The notes under the pieces were generated by a model. It was given only the letters and a program-made list of their open reading frames with translations. It made no database searches and was not told the DNA's origin. A DNA stretch of 64,000 bases from Exophiala sp. HKRS030 (taxonomy: Eukaryota > Ascomycota > Eurotiomycetes > Chaetothyriales > Herpotrichiellaceae), in NCBI GenBank assembly GCA_023897205.1, contig JAHWDD010000001.1:3534001-3598000 (forward strand), written 5' to 3'. Numbering within the stretch: the first letter of the stretch is position 1; the number at the start of each line of letters is the position of its first letter. The position numbers were made by a program, and so were the translations under genes. This document shows, piece by piece, positions 29,101-40,940 of the stretch.

Positions 29101-31430
29101 GGGTGCCAGTGCAAACTATTTGATCTCGGTGAGTTGCCTCCTTGCTGTAGGAGCTCAAGAAAAGTCCTCGGCTTTCAAAATGTCCACAAGCTGCACTTGC
29201 GCTGTGTTCTGCGGATTACCTGACAGATGAGCTCTCAGCGGAGCGGCCACTGCTGCATGAGATCTGGACTCTGTCCAGTAGAAAACCGAAAGCCACACCT
29301 CATCCAGGTATCATCTATTGATTGTGTCGAATGAATCTATCTGAAAGTGGCAAGCTGCAGGCCAAAGTTGTTGGTCCAGCCCCACGGTGGAGACTGGCAT
29401 TCTATGAGGCATTTATCAAGCACCAATCCAAACCTGCGCTCCACCGACCCTCGTGCAGAATTCTGCACCACCATCGACCATCGACGGCGTCAACATCTTC
29501 TTACGGCGCTTTACCCCACGCTTTGAGATCCTGCACAGTGCAAACGACACGACAAGCGCACCCATTTCCTGTCACCTTCGCTAAAGATCCCACAGGACAA
29601 TGGGAATGGGACGGCTCGTTCGCGCGTCGCGAGGTCAGCAAGCCCCATCTGGTTGCTGCCATTGACATGTCGAAAGTCATATCCATTTCAAATCCTTTCA
29701 TCTACAGCTAACACTTTACACCACTGAACCACCAGTAAACCACCAGTAAACCGCCCGAGCGAGATGTGGTCTCTGCCGCGATCCACATAATGGAGACCAA
29801 ACGCCGGCGAACCTATGCAGGTGTCAATAGCAAGTGTCATCACGCACCCTACCACTCCTTAGACAACCACAGTTCACCCTCGAATTGTCTATCCCAGACA
29901 CGATATTGCTGAATTCGGCCATTTCAGAGCATATTCATGTCCCAGCGGAGCCGTAAAGCCAACCAAAAGATCACGGCATGCTTCCATTCACGAACTCTGC
30001 CAGGAGCGCCACTTGTGAGCTGGAGGGCGTAGGATTCGCAGACGTTGACGGACTTTTCGTCACGTTCACCTCACCGCCAACATGTACATAGCGAGGCACC
30101 TATCGAGGTAAAGGCAAGATCATCTATTCCCTTGTCATCCTGAGCGGGCACGAGATCAAAGTCCAGTGCATTTTTTAATTACAATCTCCGCTCTGCATGT
30201 TTCACCATATGCACCGGACCGGCCGTGTGTATATCGCGTTTGCCCCCCAGCAATCTCTGCCTCACATGACTTTGTTTCTCACCGCAATTTGTCCATTCAG
30301 TGCAAAGGTATTGACGACGCGACGCGTTCTATGCATCGCTACTTAGCGTTGACAGATTAGCACAATGACCGTTATCACAGGGCACTCCAAGAACGCATAT
30401 CGTGATCTTCATGACGCTACAACAACGATCAACCTACAATTTACTCTCATGATTTGTTTCCTCGATAACAGCAAATATGTCCATATCCCTGACTAGCTCT
30501 TTGTAGATTGCAACGCGCACGGCACTTAGAATCGAGGCTCCGTAGACAAACCCTCGAATCCTTTCACAATTTCAGACCAAACCGATTTCCCTTTCATTCA
30601 TTTGTGTTGTATTATGACCTTCAGCAGGATGCGATTGGCGAATGCAGATCCGACAAGAAAAAGTGTCATTTGCCCTACACTTGTGCTTCATTCAAGACCG
30701 CCAGTAGAGTAATATCAAGGGCCTCCACTTGATTCATCTTTCCCGCCCATCGTAGCACGCTCCCCGTGTCAAGCTCGCAACGGCCCTATGGGTTTTTTTG
30801 ATACTGTGATCTAACTAGTGAGATTCCTCATCCCTCTTCCGTCTCTCCCTCGACTGTTGGGAGGTGAAGCTCATTCACGCAGGACCCATGGCACATACCC
30901 TGAGACATTTACATTTCCACAGCCACAAGTCAGTCGGGAGCATTCAAATCATCCGTCCGATGTGATGCTTGTTGCACCCAAACCCCTGAAGCTGTGAACG
31001 GACTGTGCCACAAATCTTGCAGTTGATGGGAGCACGGAGTATGCTAAGACGCTTGGGATGGCAAAGGTGGCCAATGAGAGCCCCAACCATGTTGGCGACG
31101 AGGCTGTATCCGAGCCTTGGCTCTTGACCTGTCAAATTGGAACCAAGCCTTTGTGGCCATTTCAGCATCTCACTGACGATCTCCTTTTGTTAGTCGGCGG
31201 AAGTGTGGATCGTCAAAGTCTACTGAACACTACCTACACTATGTCTGACTCATGTGTTCACCAGCGAGACTTGCTAGCCAGCTGGATCATGTGAAGGTCG
31301 TTCCGAGTGAGACTACATCTCAGTATATCCAGCTTGGATTCGAGTCAGGCCCAAAAGAAAAAAATATAATCTCCCAAGGGTCATCACGAATTAGATAATT
31401 TCTTGGCCACGACAGATCAGCTGTGAGAAA
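26111..31430. other. 5.3-kb gene-poor intergenic region
   Basis: No supported gene. It contains an imperfect 7-bp tandem (26359-26401), GGGAAA repeats near 26491-26513, a CACA-rich tract at about 27550-27580, and scattered frames below 135 codons on both strands without recognisable domains. The longest (27308-27703 and 29322-29711, plus) have no family match that I can see. Confidence 0.55.
26359..26401. repeat. Imperfect 7-bp tandem gtagcct / gtagccc
   Basis: Five to six copies of gtagccY, with one variant unit gtagcat, lie in non-coding DNA. The unit length matches that of the 8772 repeat but the sequence differs. Confidence 0.8.
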
Positions 31431-32210
31431 ATGCCGCCATCCTCAACTGCTACCCAGCAAGACAGGCAGCTCCAGGTCGAACCCGAACCCGAACTGACCA
31501 TTTCCGCCAACCACCTGGAATACATCCAATCACTGAACGAGTCACCTGGATGCTACGCACGGTTTTTCGACGCATTGTTGATCAAAAAATCCTCACATGC
31601 AGATTTCTTCCACGACCTGAAGACGTTCCGCGAGCAACCCGCCATCATCAGGCTGCTGCAGGAACCGGGAACGCGCGAAGCATACCGAGAATGCACGACG
31701 GTGTTCCTGGGATCACGGTTTGCTCACCCATGGTGCCGGACATCGGCGGCACATTCTTCGGGATGGACGAAAGCCAGCTGGGTCGGGCGGACGAAGAAAC
31801 TCGACGTCGAGGCCAAGAAGGAGGAGGACAAGTTGCATCGCCTCCTGGTTCCCATCTGGATCGCGTTCCAGCGCCGCATGTTCCCCGGCACCGATGTCGT
31901 CGACGACTGGGTCAGTAAGGCTGGAGACCGCGACGCAGAACGTGAAGCTAGAGCTAGGGCGAAGGAAGAAGCGACAGCTGCGGAACTCGAGCGTGCGAAG
32001 GCATCGGCGCCGAAGCCTGTGTACAGAGAACTCGGGTTCGCGAATGCTGCGGACTCGTCGTCGACGAGTAGCGTACAAGGCAATCCTCATGCCAACGATG
32101 GCAGTGGTGCCGCTGCTGCGAATCTCTTCTTGGGTGCCGCGGTGACGGGTTTCATCATGAGTGATAAACGGGTCAAGAAATACGTCACGAAACAGTTGCG
32201 CAAGAAATGA
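31431..32210 (+). CDS. Hypothetical protein, coiled coil plus C-terminal hydrophobic segment
   Basis: A single open frame of 259 codons begins with ATG in the context gaaaATG. I do not recognise the family. The N-terminal third looks like a folded domain (ISANHLEYIQSLNESPGCYA, HADFFHDLKTFREQPAIIRLL). A Lys/Glu-rich helical region follows (LDVEAKKEEDKLHRLL), then a strongly charged Ala/Arg/Glu coiled coil (about residues 165-192). The C-terminus has a short Ala/Gly/Phe hydrophobic segment (AAAANLFLGAAVTGFIMS) and a basic tail, suggesting membrane attachment. One stretch, about 31715-31800, reads more like ordinary protein in frame +2 (IGGTFFGMDESQLG), so a local error or a small intron is possible. 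Confidence 0.6.
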   Translation: MPPSSTATQQDRQLQVEPEPELTISANHLEYIQSLNESPGCYARFFDALLIKKSSHADFFHDLKTFREQPAIIRLLQEPGTREAYRECTTVFLGSRFAHPWCRTSAAHSSGWTKASWVGRTKKLDVEAKKEEDKLHRLLVPIWIAFQRRMFPGTDVVDDWVSKAGDRDAEREARARAKEEATAAELERAKASAPKPVYRELGFANAADSSSTSSVQGNPHANDGSGAAAANLFLGAAVTGFIMSDKRVKKYVTKQLRKK

Positions 32211-33134
32211 GATTGCCATTTGGGAGGGCTCTGCGGTTGCGGCATCGCAGGGAACTGCGCTCTCTGTCGCGTATGCATATTTAAACCCGGCTCCCACAGA
32301 CCTATCTTCCTTGTTCTGCCTGGTCTCTGCCTTCGATCTCTTCTCAGTGGCAGTCAGCTTGCAGTGTCAGGGTCGTCGTAGCCAACATCCGCGTCGAAAT
32401 GGCTCTAGAGGTCATGCCTTTGCATATCGAAATGAGCTACAGTCGCCAAATCCTTTGGAGAGGGAAGTGGTCGGACTACATTCTTCGGCCCCGAGCTTCT
32501 GCCAGTCTCTTGTAAGACTGTCTGACTGTGTCGTCCTACATCTAGGTATGGACGGAAGGCGACAAGTTTCTGGGAAGAAAACTTGGAAGCTTACAATAGA
32601 CTATCTTCCCAAGAAGCATTCTACAAGTGGAGACAGGCGTTCGAGCACTGGGACCCTCGAGATAAACTTATCATCGAATTGCTCATATCAGTTGTCGGCT
32701 CCGGGAGGCCAGGGAGGGCAGAAGTGACGAACTCCAGTCTTTCCGGAGCGACATAATCGCGCGGCTTTCAGGGGAAACAAGGAATGATGAAAAGGAGCAC
32801 TGCAGGCACTTGATCTTCGCTGGTTCAAATCCAATGTCGGCACGGGACGCCAGAGGGCGGACGAGCTTTTCGCATTCCTGGCATCAGAAAGGAGATAGAG
32901 AGCAGATATATAGTCTAGCTCTTGGGTCTTGTGACACGTCGACGGCGTCTTAGCTGCGTGATGCTGAAAAGCACGAATTAGTGATTGAAAGTCTTTTTCC
33001 ATCGACACAGTGCCTTGGATAGTCTGCCATGATTCTGATCATGATCAAAGGTCAGTGATTCTTCGTAAAACATGGCCCGAGCGAGAAGCCTTCTAAATGA
33101 CCGATATCCCCCGTGACTTCCTCGCTGCCGCATA
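32211..33134. other. Intergenic, convergent 3' ends
   Basis: No gene is seen between the convergent hypothetical protein and the Rdx gene. The frames here (32161-32727 plus, 32688-33008 minus) have no recognisable domain. Confidence 0.55.
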
Positions 33135-34075
33135 TTACGCACAATCCTCACATTTTGCCGATGCCTCAGTCTTCGCTTTGGTCTCTGCGTCTGGCCCCGT
33201 CCCCACTGCTTCATCTCCGTGAGCAATCTCAGTGCTTACGTTAAGAGCTCCAGCTCCCTTTCCTTCACCACCGACTGTAGACGAATGCTGCTCGTCATTT
33301 GTCCCCTGCCCCTTCGCCGCCTGACTCTTCTTCAAACTCCGGTCAATATGCCCGAGATCACGACCCGGTTCGATAATGTTCCTGACTCGGTTCTTCAATT
33401 CCTTGGTCTCTGGGAAGCCGCCTTCGGCTTTACGGTCCCATAAGAGTGTTTCCGTCACGGTTGGTGCCACGGTTGAGTTGTCGATAGCGGTTTTTGCGTC
33501 TGTGTCTGTTTCTGTCGACGTTGTTATTGTCGTTGTCGTTATTGAATTCGTGACATGTGTGATTGTGACAGTGAAAATACCTCCTGTGACGGGTATCAAA
33601 GATACTTCGCCGAGAGAGGTTCCGAATGTTTGTAGGAGTTCCTGTGCGAACTTTGGGAGGAGTTTGTCAGTCTGATCATCACGAGTGTACTGACTGAGGA
33701 TACAGTCGTGATGGGAACGTCTGGAATGTTGGGAGGAGCGAGATGTAGAGATGGAAAATGATGTAAGGATAGGATATCCATCGATGGATCTGCCACCACG
33801 ATGCCTGCTCTTTTAAATAGGCTTGAAGAATGTGTCAAGATAGGCACGACGCCATCCTTCCAACAGCTATTCCACCCATCTTGGAGCTCTTCTTGATCAA
33901 CCACATCAGGGCCATCCTCGTGTTTGGAAATGTTTACCTTCCCAAGCAAATCTCAAATATGTGGAAGAACGAGTCAATGACTTACATATGCAGCTCTCAA
34001 ATTCCACTTACACTGCGTACAGAACCTGATTGCGATGCGCGGGATCTGTACTGGTGCAGATGATTCTGTGGCCAT
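33135..34075 (-). CDS. Rdx family selenoprotein W/T-like protein with CxxC
   Basis: Exon 1 (33986-34075) encodes 30 residues ending RIAIRFCTQCKWNLRAAY, with the redox CTQC motif of the SelW/Rdx thioredoxin-like fold. A GTAAGT intron of 335 nt follows. Exon 2 (33135-33650) continues in phase 0 with FAQELLQTFGTSLGEVSLIP and VTGGIFTVTI. Its second conserved block is LLWDRKAEGGFPETKELKNR, then VRNIIEPGRDLGHIDRSLKK. The total is 201 residues. Between the two conserved blocks lies a Thr/Ser-rich insertion of about 35 residues, and the C-terminal 55 residues are Gly/Glu-rich and probably disordered. Cys replaces selenocysteine, as expected in fungi. The cellular role of fungal Rdx proteins is poorly known; a redox function is inferred from the fold. 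The acceptor is AAAG with an upstream GACTGAC branch point. Confidence 0.88.
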
Positions 34076-35769
34076 ACCCGCGGGAGAGGGTGTATGCCAA
34101 CTTTCTGTATGATGGTGAACCACAGAGTAGGGGGATGTTCAGCCTTGTCAGCTCTCACTGACTGGTTCGCTGGCCCGGCTGCAGATACCGAAATCGATTC
34201 AGGATCAGATCAGAGGCCGTTGGCAAAATATTGTAGACCCTGATGACTTTCGTGCCGGAGTAGTACTTCACAGGTGCTTGACGCAACTGATTTGTTGCTT
34301 GAAAAAGATCACCTTGACGAGGCAAAGGTAGTCAGTCCATGACGGAAGGCCCGAGTTCGGATCCTTCGACGATGATCTTCAACCGCCACACGGAGAATTT
34401 TGACCAAGTCCGGCGTAGTTGGAGTGCCTTTTGGGAACCTACACCCATCAGCACTGGCCTCTGCGATGATCTTTTCCAAATCCCTCGATGCCTTTCACGT
34501 CAACTGACACATTGTCATCGTGAGTGCACAACAAGGCCAGACCAATCTATGGGATTCTCAAGAGTTGCATGATGGGATTTCCGTGCTCCATAGACACTGA
34601 CATCTTGTGTATTTCTGTCTAGTGGAGCATATCTTACTTAGATACGATGTTGAGCGCCTAGGGAACAAATGTATTGCCCTCTCCAATTAGCCACCTACTT
34701 ACGGGCTTTGTAATTACTGTAGTCAGTGTTGAGCGGAATGGGCGGCCGCGCCTATAATGAGCTAACTGAACGACGAGCTTTCGTCGAATTTGAACTTGCA
34801 ACGTGGCCGGCGAGTCTAGGGGTCGGTTTAGGGAGCTTCCCAGGGTTTGGGACTCGAGACGATCCGAAACAGAGCAACCCGAAGACCCGAGGTGTCGGGC
34901 AGCAACGCTGTTGGCCACCTAAGCGAAGCCTGTAAGTCGCAATTTCACGGCCTGGGTTACCCTTGGGGCCGTGGTCGCCTTGGAACTTGGGACTTGGAAC
35001 TTGTCCTGCCGTGCCGTGTGTGCCTTGTCTCTCTTTGGCTGGCAACTGGCTGGCACTGGCTGGCACCTAGCTGGAGGCTTGAATCTTTTGACCCAGAGGC
35101 TGAGGGGCTTGAGGTCTACCCCCGGATCCCCTAAAAGCTTACAGCCTACAGGCTACAACAAGGTACTTGGTCTTTCCAATGCATACCTTTGTAAGTGGAT
35201 GACTTGGTATCCAGTTTGCAAGCAGCTCTCTGACTGGCTCGCAGAATACAGCATATGGGATTAACGAATCAGTTGTTGGACAAGATCAGTACAGCCTGAT
35301 GTTTAAAAGTAGCTGTTCAAATTACACCGTAGATGAGATAGAGACGATGGATGGGAAGCATGTCGTCGCTAATGGGCCCAGGACTAAAAACACTTTCCAT
35401 GTTTAGTCCTGCCATATTCGAAGAAGCTCGATCAGGAAGCAGAATTTGGGAAACACACAGTAATGCCATTCATAATCCATCAGAAATACCCTAGGGCGAC
35501 AGGCTCTCGTTCGAAAGTTGTAGAAACAAGCTCCCTGATCCTGAGAAAAGACACTTTGAGAGTGCCGCATTTTACATCAAACCCCTTTGTCGCGACCGAC
35601 TGTGCTGATAACGGATGTGAAAACTCCTTTTGCGCCGGGTGCTTTTTTTGCAAAACATCAAAACAGTTCCTCCCGCTGGACTGATTCTTGTGCCAACTTG
35701 AACATGCTCTTTCGTGTTCTTGTTTGTGCCCGCCAGTCTTTGCCCTTTTGACAAGAGTTGCGCGATAAA
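34076..35769. other. Intergenic, no supported gene
   Basis: This is upstream DNA of the Rdx gene followed by the 3' flank of the G-gamma gene. Only short frames without domains are seen. Imperfect TGGCTGGCAACTGGC and CTGGCACTGGC repeats lie near 35035-35070. Confidence 0.55.
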
Positions 35770-36116
35770 TTACATGACCGTACAGCAGCCTTCGCTTCCA
35801 CCACTTTGTGGGTTGTAGGGATCTTCTTTTCGGTCCACTTGTCCCCAGACAGAAGGAACCATGTAATCTCGTGTTTGGTTGCAATAATTGATCAGACTGG
35901 AGATGTATAGTCAGCATCTTCCCACCAAGCGCTATGTGGTGAGAAACAAAAATAAACTCACCTCATTGAAGCTTCAGCAACTTTGACTCTGGGTCTTTCT
36001 AAATCTTCCTTGAGCCGTGAATTTAGTTCTTGAAGTCGACGTAACTTGAGGTCGGCCATTGATTGTTTCTTGCTCTTGGCATCTCCCCCATCTCGCACCG
36101 CGTACGCAGCCGGCAT
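35770..36116 (-). CDS. gpgA: Heterotrimeric G-protein gamma subunit
   Basis: Exon 1 is 35962-36116 and exon 2 is 35770-35896, separated by a 65-nt GTGAGT-CAG intron. Together they give 93 residues, the usual fungal G-gamma length. The N-terminal helix (KSKKQSMADLKLRRLQELNS, then RLKEDLERPRVKVAEA) forms the coiled coil with G-beta. The C-terminal half has NYCNQTRDYMVPSVWGQVD and KEDPYNPQSGG, and it ends in the CaaX box CCTVM. The box predicts prenylation of the last CaaX Cys and possible palmitoylation of the neighbouring Cys, placing the G-beta-gamma dimer at the plasma membrane. The start at 36116 (MPAAYAVRDGGDAK) was chosen over an in-frame upstream Met because it matches the family N-terminus. 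Confidence 0.95.
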
Positions 36117-37261
36117 AGTTGTGATTTCAAAGCTACAAATCCGGCGCGGACGATGCGACCCGACACGCAACCGAGTGAAAAGGCCTTGGGTATGAAAAGG
36201 ATGATATCGATTGAGGAAGTGACAATTCGAGGCTGGAGTGTTCTGTAGATGCGGCTTTGGGGTTGGAAGTCTGAACCCAACTAAGGACTGTCTTAGGAGA
36301 AGGGTAGATCGGTCTAGAACCTAAAGAAGGATGCCACACGACCCAGTGTTATCTGACTATGGCTTGTGTCATTAGCAGAGTCGAGCAGAAGAGTGTTGAA
36401 TGATGATTTGATTGTTGTGTTCGCGAATTGGGTAGAGAATGAGCTGGAGAGAAAGTTGGGTGAGTCGACAGGGGAGGTTTGATCTTGGTTGTGAGAATAA
36501 GGAGGACTGGGTCAGGGAAAGTGGTACGAGTTCTTAGTATGGACTGGTGGTAGGTTAGTGCATCGCAATACCTCGTGGTGCGTGTATCGGCAACTTGGTA
36601 CCTATGGGGCACCTACGGGGTAACTAAGATGGTTGACCCGGCTTCGCTTTTTAGGCGGGCATTCCGGACATTTGGTGGTTCATAGTGGTATTACCAGCGT
36701 CCCGCGAGTACTCCCGGCACTGTGACTTTGACTGCCTCAAAAGGGTGGTGCGAGGTGACTGCCTGGCTGCCTGCCAAAGGGTCAGTCAGGCACTCAGGAT
36801 AGTAGTTAGTATCGTATTGGTGGAGCCTATTAGGTGTTGATTCACTCGGACCCGAACCGAGTTCAGTCCAAGCACCTTGCCGACTTACAACCGATCTAGA
36901 CTGCCAATCCGTGCCTCGGCTGCTAACTACTTTCGGTCAAAGATTCAACTCACGTGCCGCTTCCAAGTTAGTGCGGACTTCTCTGTCGAAAGCGGCGAGA
37001 GCTCCTTTAGTCGCTACTTGATTTGTACTCCGCTCATCAACGCTGCACACCCTTCTCCTTGCTCCTCCGTATAGCCACACTCCCACACTGGCGCCAAGAC
37101 CCTAAGAATTGCAAAACCTCACACTGTCCACCAGATGACTGCACAGCGTCACCAACCAAATAATCGAATTTCTTATTCCTAGGACAGACTATCTCAAAGT
37201 CTCGAGGGATCATTAAATTGATCATCTCATCCATCTTGATCCCCCAGTCAACCCATTCAAG
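36117..37261. promoter_or_regulatory. Divergent intergenic region between G-gamma and eIF3a
   Basis: This 1.1-kb region must hold the promoters of both divergent genes. No open frame with a domain is seen. Read toward G-gamma, the near part is C/T-rich. No specific factor site is assigned. Confidence 0.5.
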
Positions 37262-40200
37262 ATGCCGCCTCCACCACATATTCGTCCTGAGAATGTGCTC
37301 AGAGTAAGGGCTTTCCATGTTATCCCCGTTGCCTCTTCCCCTTGGCCAGTTCTCGAGGCTGCCTGCGCCGTCGTTACTGACATTCATCTTCCTCTAGCGA
37401 GCACAAGAACTCATCGCAGTCGGTCAATCTCAAGCCGCCCTCAATGTCCTCCATGAGCATGTCACCTCCAAGCGTTCCCGGAACAGCCCCATCGCCTCAC
37501 TCGAGCCTGTGATGCTCCTTTTCGTCGAGTTGTCCGTCGATCTCAGAAAAGGAAAATCAGCAAAGGATGGTCTGTACCAATACAAGAACATTGCGCAAAA
37601 CACAAACGTCGGGACTATCGAGGTAGGTAGATCGAGTTTGCCGTTGTGATACCATGTCTAATGAAACTTGCAGTTGGTTTTGAAAAAATTCATTGAACTT
37701 GCCGAGCAAAAGGTCCAAGAAGCTCAAGAAAAGGCTGACCAGGTGCAATCCTCTATCGAGAGTGCAGCAACATCAACCAATTTAAACATTGAGGATCTTG
37801 AGGCAACTGAAACCCCGGAAACCATCCTTTTGGCTACTGTTTCTGGTGAACAGTCCAAAGATCGAACAGATCGAGCGATTGTGACACCATGGCTGAAATT
37901 CCTATGGGAGACCTATCGAACCGTGCTCGAAATTCTCAAGAACAATGCCCGCCTTGAGGTTATGTACCAAAGCACAGCACATCAAGCATTTGACTTCTGT
38001 CTGAAGTACACCAGAAAGACCGAATTTCGTCGACTATGCGAACTGTTGCGCAACCATGTTCAAAATGCTGCCAAGTATTCCTCTCAGATGCACGCGATCA
38101 ACCTCAATGAACCAGACACTTTACAACGCCACTTGGAAACTCGTTTTAGACAACTAAACGTTGCAGACGAACTTGAATTGTGGCAGGAGGCTTTCCGCAG
38201 TGTGGAAGATATTCATATGCTCTTAACTCTGTCGAAGCGCCCAGCCAAGAATGTCATGATGGCCAATTATTACGAAAAGCTCACCAAGATCTTTCTGGTC
38301 AGCGACAATTTCCTGTTCCATGCCGCTGCCTACAATAAATACTACAATCTTCTCAGGCAGTCTGCTGCTACCATTGCCGCAGGTCAAGGCACGAAGCGAG
38401 ATAACCCTTCTGTGTCAGAGGAGAGCCTCACCAAAGCTGCATCCTTCGTCCTCCTTTCAGCTTTGGCCATCCCAGTCATCAGCACATCTCGATCTCGCGG
38501 GGCGCTGGTCGATGTTGACGAAGCTCGCAAGAATAAGAATCAGCGATTAACTAATCTTCTCAGCATGCAGACTGCACCTACAAGAGCGGGTCTTTTTAAA
38601 GATGCTTTGAGCAAGGGTCTACTGAAGAGAGTTCGGCCTGAGATCCGAGATCTTTACAACATTCTTGAGGTCGATTTCCACCCGCTCTCAATCTGCAAGA
38701 AAATCTCTCCCATTCTCGCCAAGATTGGAGCTGATCCTGAGATGGAGAAATACGTTCTTCCTCTACAACAGGTTATCCTCACGCGCCTTTTCCAGCAACT
38801 ATCTCAAGTCTACGAGTCTGTTGATCTTAAGTTCGTCACCAAACTTGCTCAATTTCCAGCCCCCTTCGAAGTGAGTCCCGCCGCCATCGAGAAATTCATC
38901 ATGAATGGTTGTAAGAAGGGCGACCTTGCTATTCGTCTTGACCATGTTTCAGGGACTTTGGCCTTCGACTCGGACGTCTTTTCCTCTACCAAAGTTCTGC
39001 AAACCGGATCTGCTGATGTTGAGACCGGCTCTGTTCAAAAGTTGCAGAACACTCCAGCAGAGATCGCACGTGCACAATTGACACGGCTTGCAAAGACTCT
39101 TCACATCACTGCGCTATACGTGGATTCGTCCTACGTTCAGGCCCGTCTCGCTTCAAGAGAATCGGCACTGGCTCGTGCGGAGGCGGGTACGGCCCAGGAG
39201 CACGAAGACCTTCTGAAGAGACGTATCATCATTGAGAAGAAGAAGGAGGCTTTCAGTGAAGCTCTGTCCAAACGTCAGCGAGAAGAGGAAACTCGTCGTC
39301 GAATCCGTGCCCAACAACAAGCCGAAGCCGAGTCTCAACGTCTGCGTGATGAGACCAAAGCTCGTGAGCTCAAACGTGTCAAGGATGAACAAGCTCGTAT
39401 TCGTCGTCAGGAAATGGAAAAGCAACTGGAAGAGCTCAAAGGCGGCATGAAGATCGACTTGGACGACCTCAACATTGACGACCTTGACTCGAATGCGATC
39501 CGAATGCTCAAGCTTACACAACTTGAGAAAGACAAGAACGAAAAGGACAACAGAATCCGCATCACAGCCAAGAGGATTGATCATCTCGAGCGTGCATTCC
39601 GTCGAGAAGAGCTTAAGTACGAAAATGAAGATTATGAGAAGCAACGCAAAGAGGATCTTCGAGTGTATGAAGAGATCAAAGCAGCCACATTAAAAGAGGC
39701 TCAGATCAAGCATAAGGAAGGACTGGCACTCAAACATCGTCTCAGCCGACTTGTGAAAACCTATGATACATTCAAAGGACAGATCACTGAACGCCGCGCT
39801 ACTGAATTCGAGCGTCTTCGAAAGAGAGCCGAGCGAGAGTTTGAAGAGGAGAAACGGAAACGTATTCGAGCCTACCACGAGGAACAAGCTCGGCAACGTG
39901 CCGCACAGGAGGAAGAAGAACGCCGCATTCGTGAGGAAGAGGAGAGACGGCAGCGAGAGGAAGAGGAAAAGGCTAGAGCTGATGAAGAGAAGAAGAGACT
40001 TGCCGAGGAGAGACGCCAGAGACTCGAGGCCGAACGGGCCGAGCGTGATGAAGCCGCTAAGAGACAAATGCAGCGTGAAGAAGAGGCCGCTGCCAGGCGA
40101 GCCGCGAGAAAGGAGCCGGGAGCGGCTTCCCTGCGGAGACCTGACCCACCCTCTTTGGACAGTCGTTCTGACTCACAAGAAGCTCGCACCGCACCCCGTC

Positions 40201-40613
40201 TTGCTCTGGCTGGAAAATCTGGTGGAGGTTGGCGTGAGCGTCAAGCTGCTAAAGAGAGTGGAAGCGCTGGCGCTACACCACCTGCTGCCGCCACGCCAGA
40301 GGCCGCACCAGTCCAAGAATCGGCACCAGCACCTCGCCGGCCTGGTGGTTATCTTCCTCCGCATCTGCGTGATGGAGCAAGCGCACGCTCAGGAGAAGCT
40401 CCACCCCGCGACCCCCCTGTACGAAACGCTTCAGCTTCTCCTGCCAACGGTGCTAGCGCTCCAGGCAAATACGTCCCAGCACACTTGAGGGAAGGCCGCA
40501 GCAATTCTAGGGAAGGAGCCGGCTCACCAGGTCCTGCCAGTGGTGACGAACTACCGAGAAGACCAGCTACTGGTGGTCGCTACGTACCTCCAAGCCAACG
40601 TAATCGCGGTTGA
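37262..40613 (+). CDS. tif32: Translation initiation factor eIF3 subunit a (Tif32)
   Basis: Exons 37262-37303, 37398-37622 and 37674-40613 give 1068 residues. The start [14 protein letters not shown] plus [20 protein letters not shown] is the typical eIF3a N-terminus. It is followed by [20 protein letters not shown] and [19 protein letters not shown]. The PCI domain lies roughly at residues 320-500 ([16 protein letters not shown] ... [17 protein letters not shown]). Beyond about residue 580 the protein is a very long Arg/Glu/Lys-rich helix, then a Pro/Ala/Ser tail with three GG-Y-[LV]-P-P-like motifs ([33 protein letters not shown]). eIF3a is the scaffold of eIF3, binding the 40S subunit, eIF1 and mRNA. 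The frame is intact over almost 3 kb. Confidence 0.97.
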
Positions 40614-40940
40614 TCGGGTTTTAGAATAGCCTTGGCTGGTTGTCTAGGGACGGGGTTCGGATTCTCATGGTATTGATTGTTCTTTCAATGCCGAAAAATT
40701 GTGCATGTGTATTCTAGTTTTCCTCGTCTAGATCCGGAAATCATTCTTTCCCTGACAGATTGTCCACTCATAGCATAGCGAGGGACTAAATTCGATATGA
40801 TTCTCCGTGAGCAACGATCAGTATGGCTGTGCCATGTAGAAGACGACGCTTGTGAACTCGGTCCTGTGGCCTTTTATTACACAATGCCTCAGCAAAGGGA
40901 GACAGACAACTAATGCTCGTTGCTTAAACCGGAGCCGTGT
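40614..40940. other. Convergent 3' intergenic region
   Basis: The 3' flanks of eIF3a (+) and the histidine methyltransferase (-). No gene is seen. Confidence 0.6.

Noticed and set aside
32815..32835. ggttcaaatcc, a tRNA B-box-like word
   Set aside because: No T-arm pairing, no A-box at the right distance and no acceptor stem.
39153..40189. Long minus-strand frames inside eIF3a (Ser/Leu/Phe-rich)
   Set aside because: They mirror the Glu/Arg/Lys-rich coding strand and are shadows of eIF3a.
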